Positions 1 to 10,078 of a stretch of 64,000 nt of DNA are shown here, piece after piece. This DNA is from Diaporthe sp. PMI_573 (Eukaryota; Ascomycota; Sordariomycetes; Diaporthales; Diaporthaceae). Position 1 is the first letter of the stretch. Each line of letters begins with the position of its first letter. The DNA lies in assembly GCA_021399435.1 (NCBI GenBank), contig JAJTUP010000010.1, forward strand, positions 372,001 through 436,000, given 5' to 3'. Position numbers and translations under genes: made by a program. The notes beneath the pieces were generated by a model. It saw nothing but the letters and a program-made list of their open reading frames with translations, did not search any database and had not been told where the DNA came from.

Positions 1-988
1 GAGTGTCTTTACTTCACATCCGCAATGTTCGTCAAATGCGCGATCTCTTTGACCATGCTGCGTGTTACGGCCGAGAAAGGCCATAAGATCGCGCTCTGGG
101 TTGTCATTGCCATTGTGATCATGACCGGACTAACGGGGGTAATCGGGGGACTGACGGTGTGCCACCCTATCGAAAAGAACTGGGACCTGACCGCAACACC
201 TGAGGACTGTGCGTACGAAGCCGTGCTGATTATTGGGTTTGTGGTCACCGCAACGTCCATTCTCACGGACTTTGCCTGTGCTGGCTTACCAATCTTGGTT
301 CTGTGGAATATGCAAATGGACAGGAGGACGAAGGTGATGACCTGGGTCATGTTGGCCCTTGGTGCCAGGTGCGTTGGACTTCGGGAAGGATTTGACTCAC
401 AATCTGATGGTCTTCACAGTGCTTCTTTGTCAACGATTGTCCGGATCCCCTTCCTCAAGTACTGGACCATTGATGCCGATCAACTATGTAAGTTTCTTTC
501 CTTTCCAAATACAAATCTATGTTACAACATTGATCATGTGACGGATACTGATTGAACCTCGCTATGCAGATAACATCTCTCATGTAATAATCTGGTCGAT
601 GTTCGAATGTGGAATTGGAATAATCGCAGGCAGTATGTCCATGCTGCGGCGGTTGGTTATTCGGTGGCTACCTCAACGGACCCCTGATCGAGAAGAAATG
701 TCTACTCCACTGCCACCGGCACGCTCGTTAATCACAATTGGTGTGTTCGCCTCTGGGCAGCAAATAAAGACGACCACAACTCGCCAGTTCAAGCCGGTAG
801 ACATAGGTGCCATGGTAGATGTCAATCGTGTGGATACATATGAGGAGCTCAGCGGCTCATCGACCGGGAAGACTTCAGTCTCGGCAGCTCGAAGTGTTCA
901 CGACGGCGTGGAGTTGACGGATCTCGGCCACAAACGGCGCCAGGGGAGTGATGCCACGGACAAGAGGCCCCTTCGAGAAACGTTTTGA
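1..988 (+). CDS. PTH11-like rhodopsin-domain integral membrane protein (5' partial)
   Basis: The gene runs off the left edge, so its N-terminus is missing. Three exons can be read: up to 368, 420-487 and 570-988. The introns are 51 and 82 bp, and splicing joins 284 residues in one frame. Two hydrophobic helices flank a loop with the family-typical cysteine pair (VCHP ... EDC). Splice 1 restores LALGAS ... STIVR, and the last helix ends FECGIGIIAGSMSMLR, followed by a tail of roughly 110 residues rich in Ser and Thr. This pattern is that of the fungal rhodopsin-domain (PTH11-like) plasma-membrane family, GPCR-like receptors some of which sense surface or nutrient cues. The ligand cannot be told from sequence. 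Without splicing, the frame stops at 555, so the intron calls matter. Confidence 0.85.
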
Positions 989-1795
989 CCGTTTGACGAA
1001 GTCCTTTGCTGGGTTGAAGAGCACATTTACCTCAAGCGCAGGGCTTTGCCAGTCCTTAGGTAGTCTTGCAACCGAGTCAGTGGGCCTATGTATTGAATTG
1101 GCAATCAGAATCATGTTCTATCGCTTCACCAAGCCGACCTAGCTGCATCGGAAACGCTCTTCGTCGATGTTCTGCATTAGTTGTATCAATGCTCCCGTCT
1201 AGGCTAAGTCAGGCAGATTAGTCCCTTCTGTGATTTGCTGCTCTGATTCCGGCCTGTCTGACTGCGGGCCGGCGCCAGGAACCGGTCGTCGCTAGTCACG
1301 GTCGACATCAACAGCTGGTGTGCACAGACAGCCCCCAAGGCCAGTTCGAAAAGACATTCTTTGTTACCCCTTTTCAAGTGGCCTAACCCACGGGCCTTCT
1401 CAGATGGCATAGCGGTCAACTATGCCACCTGCCACGTGCACAATACGGGCCGGCTGGTCGAGGACCAGACCTTTTTCATACAACTATACCAGGAGGGGAT
1501 GTAGGGTCTGGTTGGTGCCGAGGACGAATGCATGCCTTTGTCAAAGATACAGCTATTTCTGAGGACTGACCGTAGCTCCTCATCGCAGCTCAGGCCGAAC
1601 TGATTGCCCAAGTTGCCTTAGCTGAACATTCTACCCTCTAGGGTCACACAATGCTCTGAATGCTCAGCTGCCGCCGGTCCAAGTTCATAATCTAGGCACC
1701 GCGCATTGCGATTGTACATGCCCTCGCGCCAATTCGGCGGTGGTTTCTCAACAACTTGAATCAGTCTCCAGGCTCCCAATCAGCCCAAAAGCACA
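989..1795. other. intergenic, no gene seen
   Basis: The 3' flank of the receptor gene and the 5' flank of the RGS-LOV gene. Only short open frames on both strands, without domain-like or splice-supported continuity. The last part must hold the promoter and 5' UTR of the photoreceptor gene, but no TATA box or light-response element could be assigned. Confidence 0.6.
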
Positions 1796-3952
1796 ATGGC
1801 GGCAACAACACCTTCCCCGCGCCAAAACTCCCCAGATCTACTGGGGATCGCCGTGTCCAAGTCGGACAGCTCTGACGACAGCGTCTCGACTCCTTGCCTT
1901 GGGGAGGCGGGGCGACATCTGTACGGTACTCTATTCAGGCGAGACTCCTCACAGACCACTCTGCCCTTCCCGGAGTTCAAAATGGAGAACGAGTCATCTG
2001 AACAGCCCGCCAGGCCCTTATCGCCGCCTCCATCTCCTCTGTCACCATTGAGCTCGCGCAGGAAGAAGATTCCAGACCCACTGACCCGACGATTGAAAAA
2101 CAAATCCGGTCTCAAGTCACACGTCAATGAGTCGGCTTTGAGACAGTATACGGATTACGACAATATCGGGACACCTCGGTCGCCGTTCTTCTCTCCTGGT
2201 ATTTGGACGGGGAATACGTTCGGCGAGCCAGATGCTAGGACGAACCTGGAGCAATTTGAGGATGTCTACACTCCGCAGCTTCCAATCCTTGATGTCTTCT
2301 CGATGAAGACTGTCAATGCCGTTTTGAAGGACCAAGCGGCTGTAGCTCGTATGCGACTGTTTGCACAGTCTCGCGGCAGATACAAGGACATCGACTTTTT
2401 GATGAAGGTGGAAGAATACACCAACACAATGAGTATGGTCTCGTCAATCATGGCCAATATCTCGATGAAGTTTACCGGAGTAGCAGCATCTCAACCCATC
2501 AGGCTACCGATGGCTGTTTCCAAAAGCCTCAATACCGACATCAAGAACGTCTCTTCCTCCCTCCTGCCAGGGCTGGAAACCTTGTTCGACGACGCGAAAT
2601 CACACATTGAAAGGAGTCTTGCTCAAGATATCTACCCAGACTTCCTCAAGAACCAGCTCTCCCTCGGCCTGCAAACCGTCGGACCCGGCTACTCGCCCAG
2701 CCAGATTTGCACCGGATTCGGTGACTCCTTTTGTATTACTGACTCATATCAAGCCGACTGTCCAATCGTCTTCGTATCAGATGGCTTGGCTAGTCTCACC
2801 GGATATAATCATCACGAGCTTGTCGACAGGAACTGCCGTTTCCTCCAGGGGCCGGGAACCAGGGCAAGCGGCGTCGACCGCATCAGGGACGCCGTCAACA
2901 AGAACCATGAGTGGACCGAATTGCTGTTGAATTATCGCAAAGACGGGCGCGTCTTCTGGAACCTCCTGTTCACGGTGCACCTGATGGGCCTAGACGGCCA
3001 GGTCCGCTACCACCTCGGTGGCCAGGTGGACGTGACAGAAGTCCTCGAGTCGAAGGAGAGCGTGGCTGGCTTACTGGGATACGTGCCGCCACTGAGAGAT
3101 CGCAGGCTGCAGACTCTCGACGAGAACGAGAACCGCGGATCATGGCGGAATGCATTCAGCAGCAGGGACAGGCCGTCAGCTCGGGAAAGAGACGCCAAGT
3201 ACCCTCCGCAGACTTCCCGCAACAAGTTCTTCAAGAACTTCCGACGCCATTCACGCTGCGACACGCCCGTGTCTCCAATCGATTCGGAGAGTACCCATGA
3301 TCTGTCGGTGTCTGAGCCTACCACGCCCATGGAACACCGCGGCTCGATTAACATCTCATGTCCAACGACCCCAACCCACCAGGCGGTCCTCTCGCCATAC
3401 TCCCGGTTCATAGTTCTCGAGTACATCCCTGCGGGCTCAACAGGGAGTAACAGTGACAAGAAAAGCCTGCGTGCCCAGCTGCCGGTCGCATTCTGCTCCG
3501 CCGCGGTGATGGACAGCCTGAACAACGGGTCCACCCAGAAATGTCTCGCAGACATCATCGGCTACAACGTCTTCAAGGTCCTCTCGGAGTCTGGGAACTC
3601 GCCGTCCATCAACAAGTCGTTCAAGGCCACCGTCCGGGCGAGCATTGCCGAGGGGAGATCGGCCAAGCTCGACCTGACCCTCAATGGGAATAATCTGCGG
3701 AGGCCCCGGGGTCTTTCGCTGTCCCGGAAGTCCAGCGGCGTCGGCCTCGCGGCTCTGGGGCTGGGAGGTGGAGAACCTGCGCCAAGTACCCCCAGCCATG
3801 GCCGGTCTTTGCGCAAGAGCATGAGTCTGGAAAGACTGGCGCCGCCCAATCACGGCGGAGCAGAGGACTTTGTGAGCTACTGGACTCCGTTGAAGGATGG
3901 GCATAGAGCCACTCGGTTTGTTGTTGTCGTGCTTATCCCCGACGTTTCCTGA
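1796..3952 (+). CDS. RGS-LOV blue-light photoreceptor (BcLOV4-like)
   Basis: A single-exon gene for 718 residues; the start ATG at 1796 lies in a good context (CACAATGGC). Residues about 178-290 have the helical pattern of an RGS domain (a regulator that speeds GTP hydrolysis by G-alpha). Residues about 300-415 form a LOV-type PAS domain: the photoactive cysteine is C347 in NCRFLQG, followed by NYRKDG ... FWN (N379, N389) and the flavin-contacting glutamine Q410 in GGQ. All key FMN-binding positions appear present, so flavin-cysteinyl photochemistry is expected. Residues 474-487 are a short polybasic, aromatic stretch (NKFFKNFRRHSR) right after the LOV region. In the Botrytis RGS-LOV protein BcLOV4, a comparable amphipathic helix drives light-triggered binding to membrane lipids. 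The C-terminal part (about 540-718) is a conserved-looking domain of unknown function. The N-terminal 110 residues are Ser/Pro-rich. Confidence 0.9.
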   Translation: MAATTPSPRQNSPDLLGIAVSKSDSSDDSVSTPCLGEAGRHLYGTLFRRDSSQTTLPFPEFKMENESSEQPARPLSPPPSPLSPLSSRRKKIPDPLTRRLKNKSGLKSHVNESALRQYTDYDNIGTPRSPFFSPGIWTGNTFGEPDARTNLEQFEDVYTPQLPILDVFSMKTVNAVLKDQAAVARMRLFAQSRGRYKDIDFLMKVEEYTNTMSMVSSIMANISMKFTGVAASQPIRLPMAVSKSLNTDIKNVSSSLLPGLETLFDDAKSHIERSLAQDIYPDFLKNQLSLGLQTVGPGYSPSQICTGFGDSFCITDSYQADCPIVFVSDGLASLTGYNHHELVDRNCRFLQGPGTRASGVDRIRDAVNKNHEWTELLLNYRKDGRVFWNLLFTVHLMGLDGQVRYHLGGQVDVTEVLESKESVAGLLGYVPPLRDRRLQTLDENENRGSWRNAFSSRDRPSARERDAKYPPQTSRNKFFKNFRRHSRCDTPVSPIDSESTHDLSVSEPTTPMEHRGSINISCPTTPTHQAVLSPYSRFIVLEYIPAGSTGSNSDKKSLRAQLPVAFCSAAVMDSLNNGSTQKCLADIIGYNVFKVLSESGNSPSINKSFKATVRASIAEGRSAKLDLTLNGNNLRRPRGLSLSRKSSGVGLAALGLGGGEPAPSTPSHGRSLRKSMSLERLAPPNHGGAEDFVSYWTPLKDGHRATRFVVVVLIPDVS

Positions 3953-4296
3953 GTGGGGGCTCCGTCTTTTACATAGCTCCTCGACTCTGTAAAATAGATA
4001 CTTAGCTTAGGAGTTATCTCAAAGGGAAATTCAGTGATCTTATGTGCGAAAGTATGTTGCTGAGGTTGGCAATACTGATTGATTATTGACTGCCCGTTAC
4101 TATCTACTCTCAAACTTGGTTCATTAATAGAACAACACCTGTTTTCAATACGAAACAAATGTCTCCCACGCCGAAGAATTAAATAATATCCATGTCCCAC
4201 TGACGATGTACGGAATCTGTCTCCAATTTGTATTCCTTTCTCCCAACCAATATCGCAGACCAATAGTCCCATCATTTTGATGTCCTTGCTAAATGA

Positions 4297-4910
4297 TTAG
4301 TCATCGCCTGAAACAACGTCGTCATCCTTCCCCTCTGTCTCGTCCGCCGGTGGTATGAATGGGAAAGGGTCGAATGGATTCACTGGAGCCGGAACTGGTG
4401 CTGGGGCCGGCAGCGTGCCAGTGCCGGTTGCACCTGTAGCAGATTCGCGTTGCCAGAATGCCCATACACCAGTCGGGTATGTCGCGCACTGCCCAACCCG
4501 AACAATTCTAAGTTGGTCGCAGTTGGCATCGGCGCAGGCAAAAAGAGTCGGGTCTGTAAAGTGGTTGTTAGCTGATTCGATGACGACCGCGTGAGATTAT
4601 GATTGGAAGCGTACTAGGCGTGCACAGAGCGCTGGTACAAGTTATTTGGACCCATTGCATGCTTGCCACACCGGCTGGACCTGGCTGGACCAGGTTATTC
4701 TCGGGAAACTCGGTACCAGCAGGCTGAGTGCAACCGGTGTCCCAGAAGCTAAGAAGAGACGACAAGTCAGTCTGATGGATTTGGTGAAATGAGTTGCAGG
4801 TGGTCCTCTTACAAGTTCACAGTCCCGTAGTCTGGCGACTGCCGTGGCGGCAAGAGGGCTGGGCTCGCAGCCGCGAGTGCGATGAAGAGCGTCCAGATGG
4901 AAGAGAACAT
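4297..4910 (-). CDS. small secreted cysteine-containing protein
   Basis: Unrecognised gene of three exons (4813-4910, 4615-4748, 4297-4553) for 162 residues. The introns are 4749-4812 (GTAAGA...TTAG) and 4554-4614 (GTACGC...ACAG, with branch point GCTAAC). The start was chosen at 4910 because it opens a clear signal peptide (MFSSIWTLFIALAAASPAL), followed by a KEX2-like region LLPPRQ. The mature part has six cysteines in its first two thirds and then a Pro/Gly/Thr-rich stretch and an acidic tail ending VVSGDD. Small size, signal peptide and an even cysteine number fit a secreted effector-like or cell-wall protein, but no domain is recognised. The ATG lies about 2.1 kb from the next gene downstream of the RGS-LOV stop only in part: the two genes converge, with 344 bp between their stops. 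Confidence 0.7.
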
Positions 4911-7900
4911 CGTGAGAGTTGAAAGTGCGTGACAGAACGGGGGTATGAACGAGATTAAGCACTAAGTGAGCAGTGAGCACAGACTTGAATGCGAGTGATG
5001 AGATGAACACCGAGAGGATTGAGTGAGGGATGGGGACGTCTGATCGTATTTATACGCAACTGATGGATCGCAGGCAAAGATGAATCTCGAAAGCAACCCT
5101 TGACTTGACCCACTGGATCACGGCGAAATATCCGACATCCAACAGACTCAAGCTCACTGCACGTTCTTGGCAAAGTCTCTCGAGACAAACCACATGGGGG
5201 CCATAGCTGTCAATTCTGATAGCTCATGGCGCTGCCGTCGGCTCGTGAGGTCACATTGAGATGTCGAAATCAGCTGCGGCCGACTTTGAGGTTGGCAAGC
5301 AAAGAACACCCGAAGTGCAGCCTGCAGGTGAGGCTGATAATTGTTCCTGTCCACCGGAGCTTAAATTGTGACGACAGGGCCGATATGCCTTTGCCAAGAA
5401 ATGTGTGCTTTCATTGCCACCTAGGTGTCACGATCTTCTTTGATGCAGTCGGTCTAGACGGCTCCATAGTCTGATAGTACTCCCAGCCTCGGGCTGGAAG
5501 CTTGAGTGACCAAAATACCCAATCACGTTTGCTGAGAGGCAATTCGTCTCATATTTCATCTAGCCACCCATTGGGCAGGTCATGTTAGGCCTGGCTAAGT
5601 AAGTTGTGAGATCGACAAACAGGCCTCGGCCTACAATCTATTTTGCTCAAACGGATACTCCCAACTAAAAATATCTTCCGTCGCCGCCGGACTTCCTTAT
5701 GGGGCCGCATTTCGATGGAAAAGTTCCGGATGAGCATCAGATGTCCTAACCCTCAAATCGGGAGCATTGGAGGCCTACAAACAGGCACCTGCGCTTTCTG
5801 TTTAATCATAGAGACTGCTTGAACCCTCGAAAAAACATCGACTGCGATTCCGAAGCTGCCGCTGAGACATGCCTGTGGGAAAGAATGGCCCCCGAATTAT
5901 GTGTCATGTGAACCAAGTCATCAACAGGTCTACAAAGGTTCGACGATCGATACGTAGTGATTGGCCGCCTTGGAATAAAGTTTGAGTCTCACGGTAGGAC
6001 CCGTCTCACCAAGTAGCATTTCTGGCCGGTGTCCGAGAGTCGCTATTTTTAGAGTTAAATATTTTGGTCCTGATTCCCGGAGCTTGAGTGCGACTTGAAA
6101 CCTAAAACCACAGATATGACTGTTCATCAACTCGCTCACTGAATGTTGATACCTGGTATCACTTATAGCTGCCTCCTACGCCTATGCCAGCAATCATGAA
6201 TAACCGACCTCAACATGTTAGCTGCCTTCTAACAGTATAGAAACCTTGAATGATAGATGCAGAGGGTTCTCACAAAAGAAAGATAATAGCGGCAAGGCTT
6301 CATGTTGGACATTGTCCAGGGACGTTGCATTGTAATTGCCCTGGGGTACAAAGGCCAGCAATGGAGATAGAACTGGAGTCGCGCAGGCGTTTCAACATGT
6401 CATGCTGTAACCCAGAGGCATAACAATGAAATGAATCTATGCGCAGCGCCACACATTCATTGCCTTCCGGTGGGAAATGGCCATTCCTCGAAGACTTGCG
6501 TGGGACGTCGGTGGTTGCTGGGTTGGGAGAAACGAGAGCAACATGTAAGTTGCCGATGTATGACCCTTCGTTTTATCATATGAACCATAATGAAAGTATG
6601 ACCGGTGCAGATATCCATGTCTAATGGGAGCGTCGAACCCAGAATCTCACTTTTGTGGCCTCAGCACAAAACTATGCCTAGTTGACCTACCTAGATAGGT
6701 AGGAACGAGGCGAAACTCAATGATACAGTAGCACCAATGGTAGGTCCAGTAATTAAGAGATGAGGCGCAGTCTGCGACAAGCTGTTGTCGACTGATGAGT
6801 TTTGGAGGGTGGGCAGGGAGATAGCTCAATCTGTGTTCAGTCATGGTCTGCAGAAGCATGAGGAAACAGATCACAGCGTCACTTTATGTAGAGCCCTGCT
6901 GGCCTCCGGCATTTTGTGTCTCACAAAATAAAACAGGGAAGCTTAGAGGCACAGACGCAGAGTCGAAATATCACACCTAAGGACACTGCGGCGAAGCCAT
7001 AAAAACGCGCAGCTTGATCATGCACGCGCGGTGCACGGTGAATGTGAACAATCCGACGGGAAACCAGGCGTCGTGAATTGAGCGGAACGACAGACTTCAG
7101 CCGAAAAGCTTCTGCTTACTGTAGTAATATTGTATAAAGATGCGGTACCTTGATACCATCGGTATCACGGAGTAAAACGGAGCCTGTATGCCAAACTTCG
7201 ATCGGGGATCATCAATGATGACTTGACAATCTTGCTTCAATGCGATCAGATGGATCGGTTTGCTTTCAGCACGTCTACATGGTTGTTAGATCATTGGCCA
7301 TACGATAAAATATTTGCAACTGTAAACATTGCTGCATTCCGAAGCCAGCTATGCGTTAGCACAGAGCTTCCCTGCAGTTGGGTTGGCCAACCTTGCAAAT
7401 GCCTCCTGCATAGATGTGTCTCAGCCAAGAGTTGCACAGTTCACAAAATTGAAATCCCTGTCATCGATCCGTAAATGGACAGTGTTCACTTGGGGCGACA
7501 TCACAGTGGAATTTGCATTGAAGTCTGTTGATTCTAGCAGAGCCCCCTTCGCACGCGAATGATATCTAACGGGGTTTATCCACCACAATGCCTTTTTTTT
7601 CGAAGGGCACATGAGGTTGACATTAAATCTTGATTTTTTTTTTTTTTTTTGATATTTCGGCAAGTCGGCAAGTCGAGGGTAGAATTATCATGTGAAATTC
7701 CTAGGTGAAACTACGATATGGCCATTTTCAACACGTGGTGTTACGCTTTCATTGTCAGCTTTTGGATAATTCTCGCCAATGCTTCTGCTTGAGCAAGCTT
7801 GTTGAAAGATCAAGCCAAGTCGATAAGACACGCGAATCTTTAGCATCTATATAAGTCTGCGCTCTATCCGTCTTTCTACCGCTCTTGTTTGAATTCCTGT

Positions 7901-8086
7901 AACTTGATATCTTGAACGCCTCTTCTTGCCACCCAGAATGGGAAAACCACTTCCAACCCAATATCATCTCAAGATGCACAAATCCCATGTATGAACCAAT
8001 CTTTTGCGATTTAAACTCCTTGTTTTCATATGTCATCATCCTCGTGTCTCGTGAGCGTGTGATATGCCACTTGCAGGGTACTACCC
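4911..8086. other. 3.2-kb gene-poor interval
   Basis: No supported gene. Open frames here are short and lack signal peptides, domains or convincing splice joins. It contains a run of 18 T at about 7633-7650, and a perfect 7-bp inverted repeat with a 3-bp spacer at 7151-7167 (TGATACC/GGTATCA), which could be a dimer-binding site but is not near an assigned promoter. Confidence 0.5.
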
Positions 8087-10078
8087 TCAAGGCTTGGAAG
8101 TCCTCTCTCCTCGCCAACGTTGTCCAAAGAACCAGGTCAGAACGGCAAGCGGCGCACAACAAGTCATAACAATTGCCAATGTCAGAAACGCATACTCGGG
8201 CCCTAGCTTCACAATCATAGAGTCGATGATCGCCACACCGACGGCGCCTAGGGTACACCGCACGAGGTTGTTCATGGCCGTGGCACTGGCTCCCTTCCCA
8301 GGGCAGAGGTCCGATACCAGAGTCTGGTTGGAAGCGAACACGGCATTGCTCGTCGCAGCGATGATGAATTGCAGGGCGAGGGGAACGGCAATGTAGCCAG
8401 GGCGGTCAGAGACCGATCGCGGCACGCCGAGTGAGAATCCGTACCCTGTGATGGAAGCGATGAAAAGCGACACGATCCACCACAAATTGCGCAGCCGCGC
8501 GTGCTCGATGGGGAAGCCCGCTGGTATGGCCTTGGTGGGGATGGTGTAGTCACTGGGCAGGCCGTTGTCGACCTTGTACGCCTCCTCGCAGGCTCGGAAA
8601 TCACGCGTCATGAGTTTGGCCACGACGGCGGAGCCGACTATCGTGCCGATGCCGTTGGGTAGGTATGCGAGGCCGATCATGGTCTCGTTGAGGTGGAAGC
8701 GGTCCTTGAGCAGCCCTGTCGTGCTTGAGGTCACCATGGACCAGATTGCGTAGACGACCCCGCCAAAGAGCAAGTTGGTCAGGATGTCCCGCTGGATCAA
8801 CAGCTTCAGCGGCGAGGTGAATGTCTCCAAGTCAATGGTGACCCTCCGCGCGTCTTTGGGCGCGTCCTGCGTGTGATACTTCGATTTAACACCGAAGGAT
8901 TCGATCATGGGGCGGTAGATGCCGCCGAGGCGCATGCTTCCATTGCCTGCGATCGACCGCATTGTCTCCGGAAGGAAGACCACAAGGGATACCAGCGTAA
9001 GTGACGAGAGAATAAGTAGGAACATGAAGATGGAGTGAAACCCAAGATAGTTTGACAAAACGCCGCCGAGAACAGGGCCGACCGCAATGCTGAAGTTGCG
9101 AACTAGAAGAAGGTTATGGTCCAAATTCTTGAGACGGCCGTGGATATACACTCAATCCAATGGAAAATGGATATGTCATGGACTTACTGGCTTGGTAAAA
9201 GCTAATGAAGCTGCCTCTCTCAGACGAGGGAGTAATGTCTTGAATGACTCCGTTGCCTGTTTACTCACAATCAGTGACCCGAGTTCGAATCAGCGTGACC
9301 TTGTTGTTATCGTAGGTAGATTGACGTACCAATGCTTACTGTGGACGCACTTCCAACGGCCTGTAGGCCGCGGAAGACCAGAAGAACTGCATAATTGGGA
9401 GCAAAGGACAGGACGATGTTGGAAAGAATATAGACACCAAAAGATGCCATATATATGGGGCGACGACCAAGGGAATCAGCAAGAGAGCCCCATATGATGG
9501 GAGATATTGCCTGGCAGATGAGATACGACGTGATGGTCAGGGATACTGCCTGCAGGCTGACATGGAAATCCTTTGGAAGGGGGTCAGCAAAACAATATCA
9601 CCACGCATCTCTTGGCAGTCAACCGATGAATACCTACTTTGGCTATAGCATCCAGGGCGGGAAAATAGATGTTGGAAGACAGGCCGGAGAAGAGCCCAGC
9701 AACGCCGATAAGGATGACGACGGCCCATTTCATGCGATTTGAGAATACATGATACGGCTCTTTGGAATCATGAATGGATTCTGACTTGACAGTGGTGTAC
9801 GGCTCTTTCTTGAGATCACCCAGATCAACCATCGATGTCTGTCGCGTGTAGGGAGGAGAGCTATACGGGGTGGCGCCCTCTGAGTGGTCGAAGGGCAAGG
9901 GCTCTGCCCAAAACCCGCTGCCCCGATTTACAAGAGTTGAGTTCATAGATGCCGACCTCAGATCCGCGGATGGAGAAGGTGAGCGTGTACTCGGCTCCGA
10001 AGACGCTTGAGCAGTATTTTGCGACATCGTAGGGGTGAAGGGCGTAGCCGTTGTATGGATTGTTCTTGGGGAGTTCAT
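8087..10078 (-). CDS. MFS transporter, DHA1 (drug:H+ antiporter) type
   Basis: Four exons (9638-10078, 9330-9570, 9188-9256, 8087-9102) give 588 residues; introns are 67, 73 and 85 bp with standard borders. A cytoplasmic N-terminus of about 115 Ser/Thr-rich residues is followed by twelve expected membrane helices. The loop between helices 2 and 3 carries MFS motif A (GSLADSLGRRP). The motif C-like helix reads AVGPVLGG just after the third splice. This belongs to the DHA1 group that exports drugs and metabolites or takes up small organic compounds at the plasma membrane; the substrate cannot be predicted. No biosynthetic gene adjoins it. Splicing at 9637/9570 is well supported because it joins DAIAK to DFHVSLQAVSLTIT in the expected helix. 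Confidence 0.88.

Noticed and set aside
6624..6700. GGGTTCGACGCTCC on the minus strand, resembling a tRNA B box
   Set aside because: The T-stem is not complementary and no A box or acceptor stem is found at the right distance.
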